DNA from: Campylobacteraceae bacterium | GTDB lineage: Bacteria > Campylobacterota > Campylobacteria > Campylobacterales > Sulfurospirillaceae | Direction: 5' to 3' | Assembly: GCA_027055635.1 (NCBI GenBank) | Contig: JALUMZ010000106.1 | Location: forward strand, 1 to 11,712 | Length of the DNA: 11,712 nucleotides | In this document: in pieces, positions 7,317 to 11,712 of the stretch | How the letters are laid out: each line of letters opens with the position of its first letter | Numbering within the stretch: position 1 is the stretch's first letter | The notes under the pieces: model-generated | Seen by the model: only the letters and a program-made list of their open reading frames with translations | Told to the model about the DNA's origin: nothing | The model's database searches: none | Made by a program: the position numbers and the translations under genes

Positions 7317-8084
7317 TTACTCCGATATCTCTTTTTTTCGTCTCTGTTCATATATGTTTTTTAAGAAAGGATATAAATCTATCGCATCTTTTTTTAATTT
7401 TTCATATTCACCTACATGTAGAGAGTTGTAATTTATGGTTTTTTCAACACTTACACCAAGTGCTTCCGTGCTATTGTTAAACAGATTATAGCCCCTGTTT
7501 TCCATATAAGTCATGGGATTCATAATGCTATCTGCCACAATCCCTACGCTGTCTCTTAGATTTGATGGTCCAAGGAGAGGCAAAACCACATAAAAACCAC
7601 TGCCGACACCATAATATCCTAGTGTTTGTCCAAAATCCTCAGAGTGTTGTTTTATATGAAAATTATCATTTGCAACATCTATAAAACCTGCTATCCCGAT
7701 AGTGGAATTTAATAAAAATCTTTGAGTTTCAAGATAGGAATTTTTAAATTTGAATTGCAGGAGATTGTTTAAAAGTCTCATGGGAAACATCAAATTATCC
7801 AAAAAATTATCTATACCCGTTCTTATAGGTTTTGGTAATACTGCTTTATAGGTTTTGGCTACAGGATTTAGAATATGTATATAAAACTTATCGTTGATAT
7901 TTGTCATGATTTTGTTGTATCCGTAAAGTGGATCTATCTCTTTAGCATGATTTTTGTCAGATATTTCAAATTCACCCTCAAAATCGTCCAAAGTCTGTAT
8001 CTGTTGATTTTTTACTATCTGCGTATTTGGCAAAGTTGCATAAAGATTGGCAATCGTAAAAAATATCAAAATAAAAATTCTCAT
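7317..8084 (-). CDS. mlaA: MlaA/VacJ-family outer-membrane lipid-asymmetry protein
   Basis: MlaA removes mislocalised phospholipid from the outer leaflet of the outer membrane and passes it to MlaC. The 255-residue protein shows the whole family pattern: DPLYGYNKIM (51-60), NFLDNLMFPMRLLNNLLQ (93-110), RFLLNSTIGIAGFIDVA (122-138), EDFGQTLGYYGVGSGFYVVLP (149-169), and LLGPSNLRDSVG (170-181). The N-terminus MRIFILIFFTIANLYA resembles a signal-peptidase I signal. There is no cysteine anywhere in the protein, so it cannot be a lipoprotein like E. coli MlaA. The ATG follows TTGAGGATTTTTGA. The gene starts 20 bases after the 3' end of the tmRNA gene, on the same strand. It precedes mlaC and the RND gene. 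Confidence 0.94.
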   Translation of the reverse strand: MRIFILIFFTIANLYATLPNTQIVKNQQIQTLDDFEGEFEISDKNHAKEIDPLYGYNKIMTNINDKFYIHILNPVAKTYKAVLPKPIRTGIDNFLDNLMFPMRLLNNLLQFKFKNSYLETQRFLLNSTIGIAGFIDVANDNFHIKQHSEDFGQTLGYYGVGSGFYVVLPLLGPSNLRDSVGIVADSIMNPMTYMENRGYNLFNNSTEALGVSVEKTINYNSLHVGEYEKLKKDAIDLYPFLKNIYEQRRKKEISE

Positions 8085-8104
8085 TCAAAAATCCTCAACA
8101 GTTA

Positions 8105-8491
8105 TGGTGGAGTTGTCCGGAATCGAACCGGAGTCCAAAAATAGCCACTTTTGACATCTACATGCTTAAAATAGTTGTTAAAATTTAATCTTGCTTTCGC
8201 ACAACTAGCAAAGCTAGAGCAAAACGAACCTCATAATTTCATCTCAAGATGAGGTAATCTTAAGATATATCTACCTAGCTATTATACTTCCAAAATCCTA
8301 TTAGGTAGAATCATAGGAGGAAGCAGTCCAAAGCGGTTAAGCTTGTTTGTTAAACTCTACGCTACTGCGAGAGCTGGACGATAGTTACTGTTATTAGCAG
8401 TTATTTGTTTGAGAGTTTGTTAACGCAAGTCTCTCACTTGCGACATGCAGCCAAAAGATGACACTATTCCTGTCGAAGCCATGTCAACCCC
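8105..8491 (-). ncRNA. ssrA: Transfer-messenger RNA (tmRNA, ssrA)
   Basis: tmRNA rescues stalled ribosomes with SmpB and tags the unfinished peptide for degradation. On the minus strand the 5' end reads GGGGTTGACATGGCTTCGAC and the 3' end CAACTCCACCA. These pair as a 7-bp acceptor stem with the tRNA-Ala-type G3-U wobble that AlaRS recognises. A T-arm (stem TCCGG/CCGGA, loop TTCGATT) precedes the encoded CCA. The total is 387 bases, normal for a one-piece tmRNA. A short tag frame lies in the middle. No terminator is seen between its 3' end and mlaA, so 3' maturation by nucleases is expected. Confidence 0.97.
8357..8398 (-). other. tmRNA tag-peptide reading frame
   Basis: Inside ssrA, GCT AAT AAC AGT AAC TAT CGT CCA GCT CTC GCA GTA GCG TAG encodes ANNSNYRPALAVA, to which tmRNA adds its charged alanine first. 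The frame begins just after AATAACT, as in other tmRNAs. The ANN start and the hydrophobic Ala-rich end are typical of Campylobacterota tags and of ClpXP-type degrons. The exact resume codon is assigned by similarity. Confidence 0.9.
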
Positions 8492-8506
8492 ATAAAAAAG
8501 GTTTCT

Positions 8507-8512
8507 ATTATA
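8507..8512 (-). promoter_or_regulatory. Extended -10 promoter of ssrA
   Basis: On the minus strand the sequence TGGTATAAT is a perfect TATAAT with an extended-10 TGn. It lies 15 bases upstream of the mature tmRNA 5' end, leaving a short leader for RNase P to remove. No -35 hexamer is evident 17 bases further up; AT-rich tracts take its place, as is common for sigma-70 promoters in Campylobacterota. It may also drive mlaA-mlaC-RND by readthrough. Confidence 0.75.
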
Positions 8513-8543
8513 CCATAAAATAAATAATTAATGAATATTTAGC

Positions 8544-8549
8544 TAAAAT
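8544..8549 (+). promoter_or_regulatory. Possible -10 for the small lipoprotein gene
   Basis: TAAAAT, one mismatch from TATAAT, lies 44 bases before the ATG at 8593 in the spacer shared with the divergent ssrA promoter. There is no good -35, and AT-rich DNA gives such matches by chance. Confidence 0.25.
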
Positions 8550-8592
8550 ATGTCATTTATTATGGTCAGGTACTTAAGCAAAAGGTTTTATT

Positions 8593-9132
8593 ATGCAGTA
8601 TATAATTTTTTTTATAGTGATGATTTTTTTTCAAGCATGCACTACACCCGTAAAAACGATAAATAGACATGAATATAAAGTGGCCACAGTTCCAAAAGTG
8701 CAAGAAAATATATCAACTCAAAAAGATAGCTCTAGTCTTTACAGTATAGAGATTCAGACAGTTCAAAAAACTAAGAGAAAATACTCTTCTAGCAAGATAT
8801 ATACAGGTAGTATAAAAGGTATAATTTCAAAATTACAATATAGCCAAAATAAAAAAGCCTGGGCGTATAAGATAATAGGGAAGGACATGAGCAATTCAAA
8901 ACTACCGTATGCAGAGTTCTACCACTCTAAGAAATTAGCTAACGAGGGTGATTTTGTCTATGTTATACTCAAAGATTCCAATTTAAAAGACCTATTTTTT
9001 ATAAAAAAAGCAAACAGAATAGTCAAAAAAAGAAAATTTGCAAAAAGAGCTAGAAAAATTAGAAAAACAGATAAATTAGGCAGAAGAAGTATCGTTATAG
9101 GCGTACCATCAGTCGAAAATATAACATTTTAA
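8593..9132 (+). CDS. Small predicted lipoprotein with a basic C-terminal tail, function unknown
   Basis: A 179-residue protein of a family I do not recognise. The N-terminus MQYIIFFIVMIFFQAC is a short hydrophobic signal ending in a lipobox-like FQAC, so Cys16 would be lipidated and the protein membrane-anchored. It is followed by a polar, probably disordered linker (17-65). A compact region (about 70-138) alternates short hydrophobic strands and may be a small beta-barrel-like fold (IKGIISKL, AYKIIG, DFVYVIL, DLFFIKK). Residues 138-165 are about half Lys/Arg. The ATG follows AAAGGTTTTATT. The gene stands alone: divergent from ssrA, and convergent on the histidine-kinase gene with a hairpin terminator between. 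The -3 residue of the lipobox is Phe rather than Leu, so lipidation is likely but not certain. Confidence 0.8.
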   Translation: MQYIIFFIVMIFFQACTTPVKTINRHEYKVATVPKVQENISTQKDSSSLYSIEIQTVQKTKRKYSSSKIYTGSIKGIISKLQYSQNKKAWAYKIIGKDMSNSKLPYAEFYHSKKLANEGDFVYVILKDSNLKDLFFIKKANRIVKKRKFAKRARKIRKTDKLGRRSIVIGVPSVENITF

Positions 9133-9214
9133 AATGTTAACCGCTCATTTACTTTCATTTCGTACAATTTCACTAAGCGAATTTCAAAAATACTCCGATA
9201 TTTAAAAAACTTTA

Positions 9215-9250
9215 GGAGGCGGTTTTAGCCAAGTGCCGTCTCTGTTTTTT
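9215..9250 (+). terminator. Rho-independent terminator, probably bidirectional
   Basis: GGAGGCGG (9215-9222) pairs with CCGTCTCT (9236-9243), eight pairs including two G-T wobbles, around a 13-base loop, followed by TG and six T (9245-9250). This suits termination of the lipoprotein gene. The T-run overlaps the last bases of the convergent kinase gene. On the minus strand the same stem is followed by AAAG and six T (plus-strand A-run 9204-9209), so it may also end the kinase transcript. Confidence 0.6.
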
Positions 9251-10808
9251 AGATTTTCAATACTATCTCAAATCTAGCTCCATTTTTAAGATTTTTTGCC
9301 CTCAAGACTCCTTGCATATTTTTTTCTATGATAATTTTTGACATGTATAAACCTATGCCGGTTCCATTTGATTCCTCTTTAGTGCTTACATACGGCTCAA
9401 AAATTTTCTCTATAGGCTCTATTTTTATCCCTCCTCCATTATCATCTATATGTATATAGACACTATTTCTGTCTTCAAATATCGAGATATTTATGTTAGG
9501 ATTTTTTATATCTGAATTGATAAGAGCATCTTTGGCATTTGATAGAATGTTTAAAACTACCTGTTCAAATTCGTTTTTATAGCCTAAAATTTGAATATTC
9601 TTAGGGATATCTATATTTAAGTCTATATTTTGGTTGGCTATGGTTTTGCCTATGATATTTAGTACGCTTTGGATAGAATCTTTTAGGTTAAAAACTTTTT
9701 TATTTTTATCCGGCATAAAAAAATTTCTAAAATCATCTATAGTGTTTGACATATAATCCAATAACTTCTCTGCTTCTTTGCTTTTTTGTGCCATTATGTC
9801 GCTATCTAGTTTGTTCATCATATATCTGAATTTTATATTTAAGATGATCGCAGATAGTTCTGAGAGAGGTTGTCTCCACTGGTGGGCTATGTTGCTTATC
9901 ATCTCTCCTAATGCTATAAATTTTGATTTTTCTATCAAGAGTCTCTCTTGTTCTGCTCTTTTTTTAACTTCTTGTTTTACCCTCTTTTCCAAAGTATCAT
10001 TTAGCTCTTCAAGTTGAGTGCTTTTTTGTCGTATTTCGCTGTTATACTCTTTGAAAAATTTATCTATCTGTTTACCTAAAATGATGGCAAATATATTAGC
10101 TATCAAAGAGAAAAATAGAAAGATTACGATAGAGGAGGTGATATCTAATGTCATTTTTCTCTTTAGGGCTTCTTGTTTTTGGGCTATGTTTGTATCTATA
10201 TTATCAAGGTAAGTTCCGGCTGCGATTACCCAATTCCAATCTTTAAAGAGTTTGAAATAGGAGATTTTAGGACGAATATTATAAGTTTGCGGTTTTTTAT
10301 ACATATAGGTAACAAAAGAGTAGCCCTTTTTTCTGATATCTTTTAAGAAAATTTTTCTAAACTCTTTGCCATCCTCATCTTTGTAATCATCACTTATGTA
10401 TTTGCCTTCCAAATCTGTTCTATTTGGATTTAAGATCATCTTTGCAAATCTTTTACCACCTCTGTAATTTATAATCTTATAGATAAATATATAATTCCCT
10501 CTGTCATCACCAAATTTTATCTCTCTGACCCAATCTTTAACCTCATTTTTTAGATTTTTCTCATCATAGTTTTTGAGAGATTTTTTATATTTTATATATT
10601 CAACAACAGAATCAACTTCTCTTTTTATCTCTCTCTTCTTTGCATCTATAAAGTTTTCTCTAGTATCTTTTATCTCACGATCAAGTATGGCATACTGTTT
10701 TGATATAAAAAAATAGCTGATAGATAGGACAAGCATACTGATGATAAACATGGAGCTAAATATGATAACTGTAGATATATTATCTTCTCTTATTTTAAAA
10801 AAATTCAA
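9249..10808 (-). CDS. Cache-domain sensor histidine kinase
   Basis: A 519-residue membrane sensor kinase. Order of parts: TM1 (about 13-35); a periplasmic single-Cache-type sensor (about 40-215) with its end signature KKGYSFVTYMYKKP (160-173) and WNWVIAAGTYLDNID (191-205); TM2 (about 225-245); a charged coiled coil (250-295); a HisKA dimerisation domain with H-box NIAHQWRQPLS (306-316), phospho-acceptor His309; and a HATPase_c domain with N-box NEFEQVVLNILSNAKDAL (412-429), G1 DDNGGG (455-460), F-box IFEPYVSTK (469-477) and G2 NGTGIGLYMS (481-490). Cache sensors commonly bind small organic acids or amino acids, but the ligand cannot be told. The start is TTG after AAGGAATTTTT. It is divergent from the response-regulator gene 78 bases away, its likely partner. 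Confidence 0.93.
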   Translation of the reverse strand: MNFFKIREDNISTVIIFSSMFIISMLVLSISYFFISKQYAILDREIKDTRENFIDAKKREIKREVDSVVEYIKYKKSLKNYDEKNLKNEVKDWVREIKFGDDRGNYIFIYKIINYRGGKRFAKMILNPNRTDLEGKYISDDYKDEDGKEFRKIFLKDIRKKGYSFVTYMYKKPQTYNIRPKISYFKLFKDWNWVIAAGTYLDNIDTNIAQKQEALKRKMTLDITSSIVIFLFFSLIANIFAIILGKQIDKFFKEYNSEIRQKSTQLEELNDTLEKRVKQEVKKRAEQERLLIEKSKFIALGEMISNIAHQWRQPLSELSAIILNIKFRYMMNKLDSDIMAQKSKEAEKLLDYMSNTIDDFRNFFMPDKNKKVFNLKDSIQSVLNIIGKTIANQNIDLNIDIPKNIQILGYKNEFEQVVLNILSNAKDALINSDIKNPNINISIFEDRNSVYIHIDDNGGGIKIEPIEKIFEPYVSTKEESNGTGIGLYMSKIIIEKNMQGVLRAKNLKNGARFEIVLKI

Positions 10809-10820
10809 AAAAATTCCTTG

Positions 10821-10836
10821 TTATTTTGCAAAATAA
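10821..10836. promoter_or_regulatory. Perfect 16-base palindrome, candidate operator
   Basis: TTATTTTGCAAAATAA is an exact inverted repeat in the 78-base spacer between the kinase and regulator genes. It covers the expected kinase transcription start and contains the regulator's possible -35 (10826-10831). A bound protein here could affect both promoters. The site is AT-rich, so chance is not excluded. Confidence 0.4.
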
Positions 10837-10854
10837 GACAAATTATATTATGAT
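10826..10854 (+). promoter_or_regulatory. Candidate sigma-70 promoter of the response-regulator gene
   Basis: TTGCAA (10826-10831) and TATGAT (10849-10854) are separated by 17 bases, giving 4/6 and 5/6 matches to consensus. A start near 10861 would leave a short leader before the ribosome site AAAGGATTTTT and the ATG at 10887. Confidence 0.45.
10842..10847 (-). promoter_or_regulatory. Candidate -10 of the histidine-kinase gene
   Basis: The minus strand reads a perfect TATAAT here, 33 bases before the TTG start at 10808. No clear -35 is present. It almost touches the rightward -10 (10849-10854), so the two promoters share one RNA-polymerase footprint. Confidence 0.45.
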
Positions 10855-10886
10855 ATTGGGAATATTTTTCTTAAAAAAGGATTTTT

Positions 10887-11561
10887 ATGGAAGAAAAGAT
10901 GCTTAAAAAGCTCTCTAATTTTACAGTTTTATATGCTGAGGATGAAGTAGGGGTCAGACAAAATGTTGCCGAGATGCTCTCTCTGTTTTTCAAGCATGTC
11001 TATTTGGCAAAAGACGGCATGGAAGCATACGAGCTTTTTCTCCAAGAGAGACCGGATTTAATCATAACTGATATAAAAATGCCTTTTATGAATGGTATTG
11101 AATTAGCAAAAAATATAAGAAAAAAAGATCCAAAAGCACAGGTTCTAATCATATCAGCCCATACAGAGGTAGAGTATATGCTAGATGCTATAGAGTTGTC
11201 ATTAGTTAGGTATATCGTAAAACCAATTACCGAGACTAAGCTCATAGATGCTTTAAATAAATTTTTAGTTTCAAAAGAGAACAGTGGTAGTATAGAGTTT
11301 AGCCCAGGATGGTTTTATGATGTAGATAACAAACAGATTAAACATGAAGATGATATCTTTGATTTGACAAAAAAAGAGGTCAAATTTTTGGAGATGCTTC
11401 TTGAGAGAGATAGTGTTATAAGCTATGAAGAGATAGAAGCCCAACTTTGGGAGGGAGAGTATATGAGCCTGAATGCTTTACGATTGATGATGAAAAATTT
11501 AAGAAAAAAATTGCCCAAAGGTAGTTTGAAAAACATACAAAGTATAGGCTATAAATTGTAG
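10887..11561 (+). CDS. OmpR-type response regulator
   Basis: A 224-residue two-domain transcription regulator. The receiver domain (about 12-127) has the acidic pair Glu18/Asp19 (YAEDE), phospho-acceptor Asp62 (LIITDIKMPFMNG, 58-70), switch residue Ser90 (LIISAH) and the conserved Lys112 (YIVKPI). The C-terminal winged-helix (about 140-224) shows the OmpR/PhoB pattern: DLTKKEVKFLEMLLE (159-173), YEEIEAQLW (180-188), a recognition-helix region NALRLMMKNLRKKL (196-209), and IQSIGYKL at the end. Many Campylobacterota regulators of this type pair with PAS- or Cache-domain kinases. The divergent kinase gene is the likely partner. The ATG follows AAAAAAGGATTTTT. All key residues are present; target genes are unknown. 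Confidence 0.94.
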   Translation: MEEKMLKKLSNFTVLYAEDEVGVRQNVAEMLSLFFKHVYLAKDGMEAYELFLQERPDLIITDIKMPFMNGIELAKNIRKKDPKAQVLIISAHTEVEYMLDAIELSLVRYIVKPITETKLIDALNKFLVSKENSGSIEFSPGWFYDVDNKQIKHEDDIFDLTKKEVKFLEMLLERDSVISYEEIEAQLWEGEYMSLNALRLMMKNLRKKLPKGSLKNIQSIGYKL

Positions 11562-11578
11562 ATAATCTTGTAAAGCTA

Positions 11579-11597
11579 CAAAAAGTAAGACTTTTTG
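11579..11597 (+). terminator. Weak hairpin after the response-regulator gene
   Basis: CAAAAAG (11579-11585), loop TAAGA, CTTTTTG (11591-11597) forms a 7-bp AT-rich stem 18 bases past the stop codon. The T-tract lies within the stem rather than after it, so termination would be inefficient. Confidence 0.3.
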
Positions 11598-11624
11598 AGA
11601 AAAAAATGTGTAAGGTCAGAAACT

Positions 11625-11643
11625 AATATCAATTCTCATTAAC
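11625..11643 (-). promoter_or_regulatory. Fur-box-like sequence
   Basis: The minus strand reads GTTAATGAGAATTGATATT. Compared by eye with the classical 19-base Fur consensus GATAATGATAATCATTATC, 13 positions agree. It lies downstream of the regulator gene, so it would more likely control a gene to the right of the window. AT-rich background makes the call weak. Confidence 0.3.
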
Positions 11644-11647
11644 ATTG

Positions 11648-11701
11648 GGAGGGCTAAACTTTTAGTCTCCTTAAAATACAATTCCTTTAGGGAGCCTCTA
11701 A
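11648..11701 (+). promoter_or_regulatory. Two mutually exclusive hairpins (leader or attenuator-like)
   Basis: Hairpin A pairs GGAGG and CTAA (11648-11657, one bulged G) with TTAG and TCTCC (11662-11670) around a 4-base loop. Hairpin B pairs the same TTAG-TCTCC-TTAAA segment (11662-11675) with TTTAGGGAG and CTAA (11686-11701). The shared strand cannot be in both at once. No T-run follows either within the window, and no reading frame of note is present in 11562-11712. A TACAAT at 11677-11682 could also be a -10 box. Confidence 0.35.
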
Positions 11702-11712
11702 TAACCCTATAT

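Noticed and set aside
7313..7351. MlaC start 13 codons further upstream
   Set aside because: It would place a charged stretch before the signal peptide and overlap the end of mlaA; the ATG at 7312 has a good GGAG site.
8105..8140. A tRNA gene on the minus strand, suggested by the T-arm and CCA
   Set aside because: The pairing 5' half is about 360 bases away and the middle encodes a tag peptide, so it is the tRNA-like end of tmRNA.
7875..8144. Plus-strand open frame across the start of mlaA and the tmRNA 3' end
   Set aside because: It lies opposite a clear mlaA gene and crosses conserved tmRNA structure; it has no ribosome site and no recognisable protein.
11641..11701. Integron attC-like recombination site
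   Set aside because: The core GCTAAAC does not fit the RYYYAAC rule, no integrase or cassette is present, and the fold is better explained as alternative hairpins.
1..11712. CRISPR array, insertion sequence, prophage or toxin-antitoxin pair
   Set aside because: No regularly spaced repeats, transposase, integrase or small paired genes were seen on either strand.

Overview
The window is strongly AT-rich chromosomal DNA that looks like a free-living member of the Campylobacterota (Epsilonproteobacteria), probably close to Sulfurimonas and relatives. This is inferred from codon and base bias, Shine-Dalgarno sites of the AAGGA/GGAG type ahead of tightly packed genes, promoters with a good -10 but little -35, a tmRNA tag starting ANN, and the mlaA-mlaC-RND gene order that I recall from Campylobacter jejuni. 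No species can be named from the sequence alone. No insertion sequence, prophage, CRISPR array or rRNA/tRNA gene is visible. All large genes look intact.

Layout. Bases 2-166 hold the 3' end of an unrecognised plus-strand gene. Bases 174-3052 are a compact minus-strand operon: panB (pantothenate synthesis), ruvB (Holliday-junction motor) and an AI-2E/PerM-family membrane protein. A 77-base divergent spacer containing a perfect palindrome leads to a plus-strand pair: a small stand-alone Hpt phosphotransfer protein and trpA (tryptophan synthase alpha), joined stop-to-start. trpA then runs head-on into the next minus-strand block, with overlapping stop codons.

Bases 4293-8491 are the most interesting block. 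Transcribed leftwards, it reads tmRNA (ssrA), mlaA, mlaC and a large RND/MMPL exporter. mlaA starts 20 bases after the tmRNA CCA end with no terminator between them. The Mla genes maintain outer-membrane lipid asymmetry. Here they are grouped with an RND pump rather than the MlaFEDB ABC transporter. The MlaA protein has no lipobox cysteine, and the pump keeps acidic proton-relay residues in only one of its two membrane halves.

Divergent from ssrA is a small predicted lipoprotein with a very basic C-terminal tail (8593-9132), closed by a probable bidirectional terminator. Bases 9249-11561 are a divergent two-component system: a Cache-domain histidine kinase (minus) and an OmpR-type response regulator (plus). 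Between them lie abutting -10 boxes and a perfect 16-base palindrome. The last 150 bases carry no gene but contain a Fur-box-like sequence and two mutually exclusive hairpins, probably leader or control DNA for a gene beyond the window.
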